64,000 bases of DNA from Paraburkholderia sp. HP33-1 (GCF_021390595.1 NZ_JAJEJR010000002.1:1-64000); one strand, 5' to 3'; numbered from the stretch's first letter, positions 24,628 through 33,658 are shown. Notes: a model not told the origin generated them from the letters alone. Made by a program: numbers and translations.

Positions 24628-25782
24628 TCAGTGCGCCGCCGTGGCGGTCTCCACCTTCTTGCCCTTGCCGGCGCGCGTGATTTCTTCGAGCTTGATCTCG
24701 ACGTGACGCGAGAACACGTACTCGGCGGGACGTTGCTTGTCGAGCGGGATGTCCTGAGCGAACGCGCCGGTGGTCTTAGGACCACGCAGGCTGACCTTCA
24801 GTGCCTTCAGCGGATGCGCAACCGTGTCCATCACGGCCGTCGCTTCGAAACCGCAGTGGACCATGCAGTCCGCGCACTTCTCGTAGTTGCCGGTGCCGTA
24901 CTTGTCCCAGTCCGTGGTTTCCATCAGTTCCTTGAAGGTCTTCACGTAGCCTTCGCCGACCAGATAGCAAGGTTTCTGCCAGCCGAATACGGTACGCGCC
25001 GGGTTGCCCCACGGCGTGCATTCGTAGGTCTGGTTGCCCGCGAGGAAGTCGAGGAACATCGCCGACTGGCTGAACGACCAGTTCTTGCCGTTGTTGCCGC
25101 GCTTGAAGATTTCGCGGAACAGCTGCTTGGTCTTGTCGCGGTTCAGGAAGTGCTGCTGGTCCGGCGCGCGCTCATAGGCATAACCCGGCGACACCGTGAT
25201 GCCGTCGACGCCCATCGGGCCCAGCGTGTCGAAGAACTTCGCCACACGCTCCGGCTGCGCGTCGTTGAACAGCGTGCAGTTGATGTTCACGCGGAAGCCG
25301 CGGCGTTTCGCTTCGCGGATCGCGGCCACGGCCTTCTCGTACACGCCTTCCTGCGAGACCGAGTGATCGTGCGCTTCCTTGTCGCCGTCGAGGTGAACCG
25401 ACCAGACGAAGTACGGATTCGGCTCGTAGTCGTCCATCTTCTTTTCCATCAGGAGCGCGTTCGTGCACAGGTACACGAACTTCTTGCGCGCCATGATGCC
25501 CTTGACGATCTGCGGCATTTCCTTGTGCAGGAGCGGCTCGCCGCCCGCGATCGACACGACCGGTGCGCCGCATTCGTCGACGGCCTGCAGGCATTCTTCC
25601 AGCGACAGGCGCTGATTCAGGATCGGATCCGGATAGTCGATCTTGCCGCAGCCATTGCAGGCGAGATTGCAGCGAAACAGCGGCTCCAGCATCAGTGCGA
25701 GCGGGTAGCGTTTGTTGCCGGAGAGATGCTGGCGCATGATGTATGCGCCGACGCGGACTTTCTGTAGCAGCGGAATAGACAA
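24628..25782 (-). CDS. hpnH: HpnH, radical SAM adenosylhopane synthase
   Basis: This 384-residue radical SAM enzyme adds a 5'-deoxyadenosyl group to diploptene, making adenosylhopane. The iron-sulfur motif CxxxCxxC is 'CNLACNGC' at residues 38-45. 'SIAGGEPLLHKEM' is the GGE motif that binds SAM, and the C-terminal cysteines in 'CADCMVHCGFEA' fit the extra cluster-like domain of HpnH. The start is TTG at 25780-25782, with a perfect AGGAGG eight bases upstream-inclusive of the spacer; the protein then begins 'MSIPLLQKVRVGAYIMRQ' as in known HpnH. It follows ispH in the same direction with a 10-bp gap, so they form one operon. Confidence 0.95.
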   Translation of the reverse strand: MSIPLLQKVRVGAYIMRQHLSGNKRYPLALMLEPLFRCNLACNGCGKIDYPDPILNQRLSLEECLQAVDECGAPVVSIAGGEPLLHKEMPQIVKGIMARKKFVYLCTNALLMEKKMDDYEPNPYFVWSVHLDGDKEAHDHSVSQEGVYEKAVAAIREAKRRGFRVNINCTLFNDAQPERVAKFFDTLGPMGVDGITVSPGYAYERAPDQQHFLNRDKTKQLFREIFKRGNNGKNWSFSQSAMFLDFLAGNQTYECTPWGNPARTVFGWQKPCYLVGEGYVKTFKELMETTDWDKYGTGNYEKCADCMVHCGFEATAVMDTVAHPLKALKVSLRGPKTTGAFAQDIPLDKQRPAEYVFSRHVEIKLEEITRAGKGKKVETATAAH

Positions 25783-25792
25783 GGCGTCCTCC

Positions 25793-26737
25793 TTAAACTT
25801 CGCGTGCAGCGAGTGGTTGCATCAGTTTCGATGGCAACTTGAATTCGACTTTCTCTTCACGGCCCGCCATCGTCGTGACATCGACGGGCCCCAATGCGCG
25901 CAGCGCATCGATTACGTTTTCGACCATCTCTTCCGGTGCCGACGCACCGGCCGTGATGCCGACCGTCCGCACGTTGGCGAACCATTCCGGCTTTACTTCG
26001 GAGCCGTCGGCGACGAGGTAGCTTGCCACGCCGCTCTCGGTGCCGATTTCGCGCAGCCGGTTCGAGTTCGAGCTGTTGGTCGCGCCGACGACCAGCAGCA
26101 CGTCGACCTCCTTGCTCAATTCGCGCACGGCCGCCTGGCGGTTCTGCGTCGCGTAGCAGATGTCGCGCGTGTCCGGGCCCACGATGTCAGTGAAGCGGTG
26201 CAGCAGCGCGTCGATGATCCCGCGGGTGTCATCGACCGACAGCGTGGTTTGCGTCACGTAGGCAAGCGGCGTGTCGACCGCGAGGTCGAGCTTCGCCACC
26301 TCGGTCTCGCTTTGCACGAGCAGCACCGCGCCGGGAATCTGGCCGATCGTGCCTTCCACTTCAGGATGGCCGGCGTGGCCGATCAGGATCAGCGTGCGGC
26401 CGGCGGCCACGTACTGACGTCCCTGCACGTGCACCTTGGTCACGAGCGGGCAGGTCGCGTCGAGCACGTCGAGGCCGCGCGCTTGCGCGTCAAGCTCGAC
26501 GGTTTGCGCGACGCCATGCGCGCTGAATATCGCCACGGCACCTTGCGGCACTTCATCGAGCTCCTCGACGAAACGCGCTCCCTTCTGGCGCAAATTGTCG
26601 ACCACGTGCCGATTGTGAACAATCTCGTGGCGGACATACACGGGCGCGCCGTGCTGCTGTAACGCACGATCGACAATTTCGATTGCGCGGACAACGCCCG
26701 CACAAAAGCCGCGGGGCTGAGCAAGGATGACTCGCAT
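25793..26737 (-). CDS. ispH: IspH/LytB, 4-hydroxy-3-methylbut-2-enyl diphosphate reductase
   Basis: This 314-residue iron-sulfur enzyme makes IPP and DMAPP in the last step of the MEP pathway. The first cluster cysteine is in '[15 protein letters not shown]' (Cys12), the second in '[12 protein letters not shown]' and the third in '[10 protein letters not shown]'. '[12 protein letters not shown]' is the substrate-binding segment. ATG 26735-26737 gives the normal N-terminus '[12 protein letters not shown]'. It heads the ispH-hpnH operon, linking precursor supply to hopanoid synthesis; it is probably a second copy dedicated to this locus. Confidence 0.95.
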   Translation of the reverse strand: MRVILAQPRGFCAGVVRAIEIVDRALQQHGAPVYVRHEIVHNRHVVDNLRQKGARFVEELDEVPQGAVAIFSAHGVAQTVELDAQARGLDVLDATCPLVTKVHVQGRQYVAAGRTLILIGHAGHPEVEGTIGQIPGAVLLVQSETEVAKLDLAVDTPLAYVTQTTLSVDDTRGIIDALLHRFTDIVGPDTRDICYATQNRQAAVRELSKEVDVLLVVGATNSSNSNRLREIGTESGVASYLVADGSEVKPEWFANVRTVGITAGASAPEEMVENVIDALRALGPVDVTTMAGREEKVEFKLPSKLMQPLAAREV

Positions 26738-27042
26738 AAGTAGGCGAACTCCGACTAACGCGGGTATCGAAGAAGTCGTGAAACCGACTTTATCGCCGCG
26801 CACATCTTGATTAGTTGACGTCTTGAGCCCCGGCGACGGGCCGGTACAGCAAAACTAAACGCGCATTCTAACGCTATCGGGGCCGCTTTGCTTTTTGGCC
26901 CGGCCCTTGTCTGGGGTGGCCGCCGTAGCCGCTGAGCCTTGCAGAGGACCGCGGCTGCACCGTCACGGCGGAACCCTTAAACTACCGATCCTTGCTGCGT
27001 GCACAGCGCGCTGTATTACAGAATGGTTTCGAGGCTCGCTGG
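26738..27042. other. Region between ispH and the hpnC relic
   Basis: This 305-bp stretch includes the leftward ispH promoter region and, around 26865-26935, a run of mixed GC with no recognisable coding. It is upstream of the hpnC relic and hpnB, so a rightward promoter is expected. Nothing specific was identified. Confidence 0.35.
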
Positions 27043-27267
27043 ATGGATATCGATCAGCATGAAAAATTTCCAATCCCGAGCGTGTTGCTGCCGAAGGCGC
27101 TGCGCGAGTCTGCCAATATTATCTACCAGGTAGTGCGCACTGCGGCTGATATCACAGGTGAAGGCGACTGTACTCAATCTGTTCGACTGGTGCGTGGTGG
27201 CGGCGCGCACCCTGACAATGCAACTATCCAGACGCGTCGGTGTGGCGGCGCGCTCAATCGAGGGTAA
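27043..27267 (+). pseudogene. hpnC: Degenerate 5' remnant of hpnC (hydroxysqualene synthase)
   Basis: About 50 codons from ATG 27043 read 'MDIDQHEKFPIPSVLLPKAL' and then 'RESANIIYQVVRTAADITGE', 'GD'. This lines up with the N-terminus of HpnC proteins as I remember them (pattern DHYENFPVASxLLPxRLRPxxxxIYxFARxADDIADEGD). The catalytic 'DDIAD' motif is lost: it reads 'AADITG'. After about residue 50 the match ends, and the frame stops at 27265-27267, six bases before hpnB. A full HpnC has about 280 residues, so this cannot be an active synthase. The homology is read by eye; the short retained frame may still be translated ahead of hpnB. Confidence 0.68.
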
Positions 27268-27273
27268 TGCTTA

Positions 27274-28446
27274 ATGGCGGCGGTTCTGTTCGTTCTTTCC
27301 TGTGTTTCCCTGCTGATCTGGTGCGTGCTGCTGTTCGCGCGCGGCGGCTTCTGGCGTGCGCGTCCCGCCGCGCCTCTCACCATCGCGTCGCGCGAAGTAT
27401 GGCCGGCCGTCGCGGCCGTCGTGCCGGCGCGCGATGAAGTCGACGTGATCGCCGAGGCGGTCACGTCGCTGCTCAAGCAGGACTATCCGGGCGCGTTCCA
27501 TGTGATCGTCGTCGACGATCACAGCACCGACGGCACCGCCGACGCCGCGCGTACCGCCGCGTTACAGCTGCAATGCCCTGAGCGTCTGACGGTGCTAAGC
27601 GCAAAGCCGTTGCCGCCGGGCTGGTCCGGCAAGGTGTGGGCGCAGTCGCAGGGTATCGAGGCGGTGCGCACGCTTGATCTGCCCGCCGGGTTCCTGTTGC
27701 TGACCGATGCCGACATCGGCCATCCCGCCGATGCGCTCGCGCAGCTGGTCGTTCGCGCGGATGCCGAAAAGCGTGACCTCGTCTCGCTGATGGTGCGGCT
27801 GCGCTGCGATTCGTTCTGGGAAAAGGCGCTGATTCCTGCGTTCGTGTTCTTCTTCGCGAAGCTGTATCCGTTTGCGTGGGTCAACAATCCACGCAATCGC
27901 ACCGCGGCCGCGGCGGGCGGCTGCATGCTGGTGCGCCGCGCGGCGCTCGAGGAAGCGGGCGGCATCGAGTCGATCCGCGCCGAGCTGATCGACGATTGCA
28001 GCCTCGCCGCGCGCATCAAGCATCGCGGCACCGGGCGTCATCCGATCCGGCTCGACGTGGCGGCGAAGAGCGTGTCGCTGCGTCCCTACGATAGCTGGCG
28101 CGATATCTGGAACATGATTGCGCGCACAGCGTTCACGCAGCTGCGCTACTCGCCGCTGCTGCTCGCGGGCACGCTTCTAGGCATGGCGATCATCTATCTG
28201 CTGCCGCCGGTCGCGGCCTTGATTCTCGGGCCGCTCGGCTGGCCGGCCTGGCTCGCATGGGCGGCGATGTGCTGCGCGTATGCGCCGATGCTCGTCTACT
28301 ACCGGCGCTCGCCGCTGTGGGCGCCGTTTTTGCCGCTCGTTGCGTTGTTCTATGTCGGCGCGACGTTCGCGTCGGCGGTGCGTTACTGGCGTGGCAAGGG
28401 CGGGCAGTGGAAGGCGCGCGTGCAAGCGCCGGTGCAGGAGCGTTGA
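27274..28446 (+). CDS. hpnB: HpnB, hopanoid-associated glycosyltransferase
   Basis: This 390-residue membrane-bound GT2 glycosyltransferase is linked to hopanoid side-chain modification. It has an N-terminal helix (about 3-22), the nucleotide-sugar motifs 'VVPARDEVDVIAEAVTSLL', 'VIVVDDHSTDGT' and 'LLLTDADIGHP' (the DXD), then 'AELIDDCSLAARIKHRG' and a QxxRW-like region. Three further helices close the protein (about 300-365). The ATG at 27274 has GAGG 12 bases upstream, in the tail of the hpnC relic. A terminator follows directly. Confidence 0.92.
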   Translation: MAAVLFVLSCVSLLIWCVLLFARGGFWRARPAAPLTIASREVWPAVAAVVPARDEVDVIAEAVTSLLKQDYPGAFHVIVVDDHSTDGTADAARTAALQLQCPERLTVLSAKPLPPGWSGKVWAQSQGIEAVRTLDLPAGFLLLTDADIGHPADALAQLVVRADAEKRDLVSLMVRLRCDSFWEKALIPAFVFFFAKLYPFAWVNNPRNRTAAAAGGCMLVRRAALEEAGGIESIRAELIDDCSLAARIKHRGTGRHPIRLDVAAKSVSLRPYDSWRDIWNMIARTAFTQLRYSPLLLAGTLLGMAIIYLLPPVAALILGPLGWPAWLAWAAMCCAYAPMLVYYRRSPLWAPFLPLVALFYVGATFASAVRYWRGKGGQWKARVQAPVQER

Positions 28447-28450
28447 AACA

Positions 28451-28477
28451 AAAAAGCGGCTGTACGCCGCTTTTTTT
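28451..28477. terminator. Bidirectional terminator after hpnB
   Basis: AAAAAGCGGC (28451-28460) and GCCGCTTTTT (28466-28475), loop TGTAC, followed by two more T. It separates hpnB from the convergent hypothetical gene. Confidence 0.88.
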
Positions 28478-28494
28478 ACATCACGCGCTTTACA

Positions 28495-29037
28495 TCACGC
28501 ATTCGTCAGCATCATGTACATCTGGATCACGATGTCGGGCGAGAACGTGAACGGCACCCAGCCATGACCGGTGTGGCGCATCACGAGCAGGCGGTCGCCG
28601 TTCGACTGCTTCTGCACGGCCATCATCGGATTCTTCGTCGATACGAATTGCCAGCCCGGGGGGATGCCCTGCGGCTGCTCCGGCGTCATCGAAGCACGCG
28701 CGTTCGACAGTTCCTCGACCAGCCGGCTGATCTGTTCCGGGCGCAGCGCGACGGTCTGGTTGCCGATCGTCATCGTGATTTCGTCGCGCGCGGGGCGATC
28801 GATCTGGAGCGTCGGCTGGAATTGCTGGGCGGCCGGCGCAACGTTCGTTTCGGTGTTCGCGTGCGCTTGCGCCGCCGCGTCTGCCGCTGCGTCATGCGCG
28901 GCATGCTCCACCGTTGCGGGCGATGTCGCCGCGTCAGTGCTTGTCTCGGGTTTGTTTTCGGCCTGCGTGGCCACGACAGCCTGAATGAGCTGATCGACGC
29001 CCATTTCCAGCGCGCCGAGCTGTTCGTGAAGATTCAT
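28495..29037 (-). CDS. Hypothetical protein, hopanoid-locus associated
   Basis: This 180-residue protein starts at ATG 29035-29037 ('MNLHEQLGALEMGVDQLIQA'). Residues 25-75 are Ala/Glu/Thr/His-rich and look disordered. The C-terminal 100 residues are better ordered: 'EITMTIGNQTVALRPEQISRLVEELS' and 'GIPPGWQFVSTKNPMMAVQK' then 'GHGWVPFTFSPDIVIQMYMML'. No signal peptide or membrane helix. I do not recognise a named domain. It lies 99 bp downstream of hpnA on the same strand and is likely co-transcribed, which is the only hint to its role. Confidence 0.75.
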   Translation of the reverse strand: MNLHEQLGALEMGVDQLIQAVVATQAENKPETSTDAATSPATVEHAAHDAAADAAAQAHANTETNVAPAAQQFQPTLQIDRPARDEITMTIGNQTVALRPEQISRLVEELSNARASMTPEQPQGIPPGWQFVSTKNPMMAVQKQSNGDRLLVMRHTGHGWVPFTFSPDIVIQMYMMLTNA

Positions 29038-29136
29038 GCGAGGTTTCTCTGGTAGGACCCGCGATTTTACCTGCTGCGCGCTGGCGTGGACCCGTCGGCG
29101 GCCCAGGACTTGTAACAAAATGCTTACGGCCGCTGT

Positions 29137-30147
29137 TCAGCCCTTCAGATAGCCCGCCTGACGGAACCATTCGAGCGCATCGGCGAGACCCTCACGATAA
29201 GGCCGCGCGCGATATCCGAGCTCGCGCTCAGCCTTCGCCGACGTGAAATACATCTTGTTTTTCGACATCTTCAGTCCGTCGACGGTGACGAACGGTTCGC
29301 GCTTCGTGAACTTGGCGAGCGCTTCCGCACCCATTGCGAGCGGATACAAAGGCCAGCGCGGCAGACTCAGCGTGGGCGCCTTGCGGCCGGTCAGCGCGGC
29401 GATATCGGCGAGCATCTGCTGCAGCGGCAGATTTTCGCCGCCGAGAATATAGCGCTCGCCGATCTTGCCGCGTTCGAGTGCGAGGAAATGGCCGGCGGCG
29501 ACGTCGTCGACATGGACGAGGTTCAGGCCCGTATCGACGAATGCGGGGATCTTGCCGAGCGCCGCCTCGAGAATGATGCGCCCGGTCGGCGTCGGCTTCA
29601 CGTCGCGCGGGCCGATCGGTGTTGACGGATTGACGATCACCGCGGGCAGGCCGTCTTCGGCGATCATGCGCTCGACCGCGCGCTCGGCGAGCACCTTGCT
29701 GCGCTTGTAGACGCCGATTGCCTGGTCGGCGCGAAGCGGCGAGGTTTCGTCGGCGGACTGGCCGGAGTTCGTCACCTTCAGCGTCGCGACGCTGCTCGTG
29801 TATACGATGCGCTCGACGCCTTCCTTCAGCGCCGCGCGCATCGTCGCCTCGGTGCCTTCGAGATTCGCGCGCTCGATTTCGCCGGGGTCCGGTGCCCACA
29901 ACCGATAATCGGCGGCCACGTGCAGCAGATAGCGTACGCCGCTCAGCGCGTTGCGCATCGACGCTTCGTCGCGCATGTCGCCGACGACGATTTCCGCATC
30001 GAGCGACTCGACGTTCTTGCGCGGACTCGTCGCGCGCACCAGCACGCGCACGCGGAATCCCTTGTTCTGCGCGATGCGCGCCACCGACGAGCCCACGAAG
30101 CCGGACGCGCCGGTCACGAGCACGAGATCGCGATTCTGTTCGGTCAT
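29137..30147 (-). CDS. hpnA: HpnA, hopanoid-associated sugar epimerase
   Basis: This 336-residue extended short-chain dehydrogenase is named HpnA in hopanoid clusters; it probably alters a sugar-type side chain. The Rossmann motif is 'VTGASGFVGSSVARIA' (residues 11-26), with 'VVGDMRDEASM', the catalytic Ser in 'IVYTSSVATL' and the 'VYKRSK' YxxxK pair. 'NLVHVDDVAAGHFLAL' is the usual late motif. It starts at ATG 30145-30147. It is divergent from the acylphosphatase gene, with a 138-bp gap. Confidence 0.93.
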   Translation of the reverse strand: MTEQNRDLVLVTGASGFVGSSVARIAQNKGFRVRVLVRATSPRKNVESLDAEIVVGDMRDEASMRNALSGVRYLLHVAADYRLWAPDPGEIERANLEGTEATMRAALKEGVERIVYTSSVATLKVTNSGQSADETSPLRADQAIGVYKRSKVLAERAVERMIAEDGLPAVIVNPSTPIGPRDVKPTPTGRIILEAALGKIPAFVDTGLNLVHVDDVAAGHFLALERGKIGERYILGGENLPLQQMLADIAALTGRKAPTLSLPRWPLYPLAMGAEALAKFTKREPFVTVDGLKMSKNKMYFTSAKAERELGYRARPYREGLADALEWFRQAGYLKG

Positions 30148-30285
30148 TCTGTGTCCATTTCCTGCATGAAGGTCGACGGATTGTACGTGGCGCGCGCAAC
30201 GGATGGGCGTTGTCGAGCACGCTCGCCGCGACGCGACTAGAATGCCGGCTTGAAAGACTGTGAGGCATCAAGAGGAGGTAGTGGC

Positions 30286-30579
30286 ATGGCCCCGGATCTG
30301 GACGAGCGGATCGAAACGTATTACGCGCGGGTGCGCGGCATTGTGCAGGGCGTCGGCTTTCGCCACGCGACGGTACGCCAGGCGCACGCGCTGGGCATCA
30401 AGGGATGGGTCGCGAATCGCGACGACGGTTCCGTCGAAGCGATGTTGCAGGGACCGGCCAATCAGATCGACCGGATGCTGTCGTGGCTGCGTCACGGACC
30501 CCCGGCGGCGCGCGTGACCGAGGTGAGCGGCGAGGAGCGCGCGACAGAAAAGCGGTACGAACGGTTCGAGCAGCATTGA
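30286..30579 (+). CDS. Acylphosphatase
   Basis: This 97-residue cytosolic enzyme splits carboxyl-phosphate bonds. The signature 'VRGIVQGVGFRHATVRQA' carries the catalytic Arg of 'GFR', and 'GWVANRDDGSVEAMLQG' carries the catalytic Asn. The ATG at 30286 has the strong AGGAGGT just upstream; an earlier in-frame start at 30250 lacks one. It is a single-gene unit that ends at a clear hairpin and shows no functional link to hpnA. Confidence 0.95.
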   Translation: MAPDLDERIETYYARVRGIVQGVGFRHATVRQAHALGIKGWVANRDDGSVEAMLQGPANQIDRMLSWLRHGPPAARVTEVSGEERATEKRYERFEQH

Positions 30580-30601
30580 GCTTGAACCACGCGAGTTAAA
30601 G

Positions 30602-30638
30602 AAAGCGGCGCGCCATCCAGAGGAAGGCGCGCCGCTTT
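30602..30638. terminator. Bidirectional hairpin between acylphosphatase and egtD-like gene
   Basis: AAAGCGGCGCGCC (30602-30614) pairs with GGCGCGCCGCTTT (30626-30638), an 11-nt loop. The A and T ends suit both convergent genes. Confidence 0.88.
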
Positions 30639-30672
30639 GTCGTTGAAGCCGCATTGGCTGCGTTCTCAGCGC

Positions 30673-31656
30673 TTACCGCGCCACCAGCAAACTCTCCGCG
30701 AATCCCCAATCATCCTCGATCCACTGATGGCTGCACACGAAACCGGCATCGCCGGCGATCGCGGGCAATTCCTCCGCGCGATACTTGTGGCTGCTTTCGG
30801 TCCAGATCGTCTCGCCTTCCTTGAGCGACACCGTCAGTTGCGCGGCGCGCACGTGCGCGGTGATATCGCGCTTCGCGCGCAGATGCATCTCGATGCTGCG
30901 CGCGTCCGGATTGAAGCGCGCGACGTGCTCAAACGCTTCGAGCGGAAAGTCGCCGTCGAGCTCGCGGTTGATCCGCGCGAGCAGGTTCAGGTTGAACGAT
31001 GCGGTCACGCCGACCGCATCGTCGTAGGCGGCGATCAGCACCGGCGTCGGTTTGATCAGATCGGTGCCGAGCAGCAACGCGTCGCCGGGCGCGAGCATGT
31101 TGCGGATGTCGCGCAGAAAGCGCGTTGCCGCGAGCCGCCCGAAGTTGCCGATCGTGCTGCCGAGAAACAGCACGAGCAAGCGGTCGCCGGGCGCACGCTG
31201 CCGGCTCACTTCGGCGAGACCGGCCAGATAGTCGCGCTCATAACCGACGATCGAAATCCGCTCGATGTCGCCGAGTTCGCGTCGGCACAACTGCAATGCG
31301 CTGCGCGAAATTTCAATCGGGCAATAGGAAGTAGGGCGCTTTTTACACAGCGCTTCGAGAATGCGCCGCGTTTTACGGCCGCTGCCGCTGCCGAGTTCGG
31401 CGACCGTCACGTCATGCGGCAGATGCTCGACGATTTCGGCCGCATGCTTCGCGAGCAGCCGTTCTTCGGCGCGCGTGACGCCGTATTCGGGCAATACGGT
31501 AATCACTTCAAAAAGAGCGGAGCCGACCTCGTCATACAGATACTTCGACGGCAGCTCTTTTTGTGGCGTGTGGGTGAGGCCGGCGGACACTTCGGCGGCG
31601 AAGGCGCGGCGCAGTTCGGAAGGCGAGTTGCTGAGCGATAGAGCTGGCTGGGTCAT
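30673..31656 (-). CDS. egtD: EgtD-like L-histidine N-alpha-methyltransferase
   Basis: This 327-residue SAM-dependent methyltransferase resembles EgtD, which trimethylates histidine to hercynine, the first step of ergothioneine synthesis. Typical segments are 'LPSKYLYDEVGSALFEVITV', 'LPEYGVTRAEERLLA', 'VAELGSGSGRKTRRIL' (SAM loop), 'FLGSTIGNFGRLAA' and 'LLLGTDLIKP'. It starts at ATG 31654-31656 with GGAG upstream. The partner EgtB, which adds sulfur and in my experience is encoded next to egtD in related species, is missing here: neither neighbour resembles it. Confidence 0.88.
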   Translation of the reverse strand: MTQPALSLSNSPSELRRAFAAEVSAGLTHTPQKELPSKYLYDEVGSALFEVITVLPEYGVTRAEERLLAKHAAEIVEHLPHDVTVAELGSGSGRKTRRILEALCKKRPTSYCPIEISRSALQLCRRELGDIERISIVGYERDYLAGLAEVSRQRAPGDRLLVLFLGSTIGNFGRLAATRFLRDIRNMLAPGDALLLGTDLIKPTPVLIAAYDDAVGVTASFNLNLLARINRELDGDFPLEAFEHVARFNPDARSIEMHLRAKRDITAHVRAAQLTVSLKEGETIWTESSHKYRAEELPAIAGDAGFVCSHQWIEDDWGFAESLLVAR

Positions 31657-32207
31657 GCTTGCTCCAGTAGTCACATTCGATGAGCGGGATTGCTGCCGGG
31701 CGGTGGCATGCGCGATAAAACGCGGTCCAGGCATGCCGTGGGCGAGATGCGCGGGCGTCGGTTAATGGTGGCCTCCAAGACTACGCTCAGAGCTTCATTC
31801 GCCGACCCGGCTCGGGGGTACTGCTCGTTTCGTGCCACTGTGGCTGTCGTTGTCGCGAGTGATGCGGCCACAGCGGGCAAAGCTTCGTAGCAAGATTCGC
31901 GCACGAGGCGATGACGAACCAGAACGGGATTCGCCGGCCGCGGCACATGAAGTTATGTTCTAGTGCATCGACGCGCGATGCGCACGACTAATTGCAGCCG
32001 ATCGACGAAAAAGCGCAGACCGGTTTGCGAATATCCCGTCTAGAATGCCCGATTTCCCCCGTTTGTGCCGCCGCCTCAGAACCCATACGCAGCGTCTGCC
32101 TCCTTGCCCGCCTGCTCACGAGCCATCACATTCATGAAGATAACGAACGCCGCGAGCCTGGGTCGCGCGCTGCAAGCCCAGACGTCGCGCCGATCGCGGA
32201 GCGCGCA
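31657..32207. other. Divergent gap between egtD-like gene and rarD
   Basis: A 551-bp gap. It should contain the promoters of the two divergent genes. I looked for remains of egtB and found none. The AT-rich spots around 31955-32040 are the most likely promoter area; no operator or hairpin stands out. Confidence 0.35.
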
Positions 32208-33104
32208 ATGAACCACCACGACTTCAGGCGCGGCATCGCCTTGTCGGTCGGTGCGTCGGCGATGTTCGCGTTACTGTCCGCTTACGCGACTCTGCTCAAG
32301 CCGCTCACGGGACTCGACATCTTCGCGTGGCGCATCGTGTGGACCGTGCCCGGCGCGCTGCTGCTCGTCGCCGTACGCAGGCGTCTGCCGATTCTGCGCA
32401 CGCTCGTTGTCCAAATGATGACGCAGCCGAAGCTCGCCGCCGCGATGGTCATGTCTGCGGGCCTGCTCGGCGTGCAGCTATGGCTGTTTCTGTGGGCGCC
32501 GCTGCATGGGCGCATGCTCGAAGTGTCGCTCGGCTACTTCCTGCTGCCGCTCGTAATGGTGCTGGTCGGGCGCTTCCACTATCACGAGCGACTCGACGGG
32601 TTGCAGTGGCTCGCGGTCGCGTGTGCGGCGTCTGGTGTCGGTCACGAGCTGTGGGTGACGGGCGCGTTCTCGTGGCCAACGCTCGTCGTCGCGCTCGGCT
32701 ATCCGCCTTATTTCGTGCTGCGTCGTCGGATCAACCAGGATTCGCTCGCGATGTTCACCGTCGAAATGGTGCTGCTGCTGCCGGTGGCCGTCGTGTGCAT
32801 TCTCAGCGGCGGTTCGCTGCAAGCGATCGCCGGACGCGCGCAAATGTGGTGGTTGCTGTTGCCGGGCCTCGGCGCGTTGAGCACGCTCGCACTCGCTTCG
32901 TATCTGAAGGCGAGCCGTCTGCTGCCGGTCGCGCTGTTCGGCATTCTCGGCTACGTCGAGCCGGTGCTGCTCGTGTTCGTGTCGATCACGCTGCTGCGTG
33001 AAACGCTGAGTGCCGCGCAACTCGCTACCTATGTGCCGATCTGGATCGCCGTCGCGCTGACCGCGCTGCACAGCGTGCGCTTCGTTCGGTTCGCGTCGAA
33101 TTGA
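32208..33104 (+). CDS. rarD: RarD/EamA-family permease
   Basis: This 298-residue inner-membrane protein of the drug/metabolite transporter superfamily has about ten hydrophobic segments. 'MNHHDFRRGIALSVGASAMFALLSAY' is the typical RarD start, and 'FAWRIVWTVPGALLLV' and 'LPVALFGILGYVEPVLLVFVSI' are recognisable DMT/RarD stretches. The substrate is unknown (RarD was linked to chloramphenicol sensitivity). The ATG at 32208 has GGAG upstream and removes a 72-codon leader that does not look like protein. It is convergent with the next gene. Confidence 0.87.
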   Translation: MNHHDFRRGIALSVGASAMFALLSAYATLLKPLTGLDIFAWRIVWTVPGALLLVAVRRRLPILRTLVVQMMTQPKLAAAMVMSAGLLGVQLWLFLWAPLHGRMLEVSLGYFLLPLVMVLVGRFHYHERLDGLQWLAVACAASGVGHELWVTGAFSWPTLVVALGYPPYFVLRRRINQDSLAMFTVEMVLLLPVAVVCILSGGSLQAIAGRAQMWWLLLPGLGALSTLALASYLKASRLLPVALFGILGYVEPVLLVFVSITLLRETLSAAQLATYVPIWIAVALTALHSVRFVRFASN

Positions 33105-33118
33105 GCGGCGGCGCTCGC

Positions 33119-33658
33119 TCAGCGATGCGCTTCGGTTCGCTGTGGATTGATGCGCGTCGGCCCCACTTGCGCATCGATCGCATTGCGCAGTTCGGGGCGC
33201 CAGCCGATACCGAATAGCGCTTCGGCGAGCACGAATAGCGGGCCGATCAACAGGCCGATCACGTCGTCGACGAAGGCTGGTTTGCGGTGTTCGTACGCGA
33301 CGTGACCGATGAACTGGAACACCCAGCCGACCACGAAGAGCCCAATGCCGGTCGCGAGCCACACGAGCGTCGCTTGCGCGGCGATCCACTCGCCGAACGC
33401 GACGCATAGCGCCGAGACGCAGGCCATCATCACGCCGAGCGGCACGTCGAGCGCGAGGTAGTAGACGGTCGCCGCGACGAACAACAGCCACGCTGGCGAC
33501 AACGTGACCGGAAACGTCGCGGCGCCAAACGACGGGCGGCTCAGCAACACCGCCAGCGCCAGCACAATCATCGGAATTCCCACGAAGTGCGTGGCGATAT
33601 TGCGCCGGTCGCGATGGTAGGCCGCGTATTGCGTCAGTTGCTGGGTCAGCGTTCTCAT
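33119..33658 (-). CDS. Mpo1-like (DUF962) membrane protein, possible 2-hydroxy fatty acid dioxygenase
   Basis: This 179-residue protein matches the YGL010w/Mpo1 family: 'YAAYHRDRRNIATHFVGIPMIV' near the start and 'GWVFQFIGHVAYEHRKPAF' near residues 110-130. The histidines bind iron in the yeast protein, which shortens 2-hydroxy fatty acids. Four to five membrane helices are visible. The ATG at 33656-33658 is preceded by AGGAG; a TTG directly before it is a less likely start. The bacterial function is not settled; a role on hydroxylated membrane lipids would suit this lipid-rich region. Confidence 0.82.
   Translation of the reverse strand: MRTLTQQLTQYAAYHRDRRNIATHFVGIPMIVLALAVLLSRPSFGAATFPVTLSPAWLLFVAATVYYLALDVPLGVMMACVSALCVAFGEWIAAQATLVWLATGIGLFVVGWVFQFIGHVAYEHRKPAFVDDVIGLLIGPLFVLAEALFGIGWRPELRNAIDAQVGPTRINPQRTEAHR

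Noticed and set aside
26992..27042. Upstream 17 codons as part of the hpnC relic
   Set aside because: They show no similarity to HpnC; the recognisable part begins at the ATG at 27043.
31657..32207. Remains of egtB beside the EgtD-like gene
   Set aside because: No EgtB-like segment could be read in any frame.
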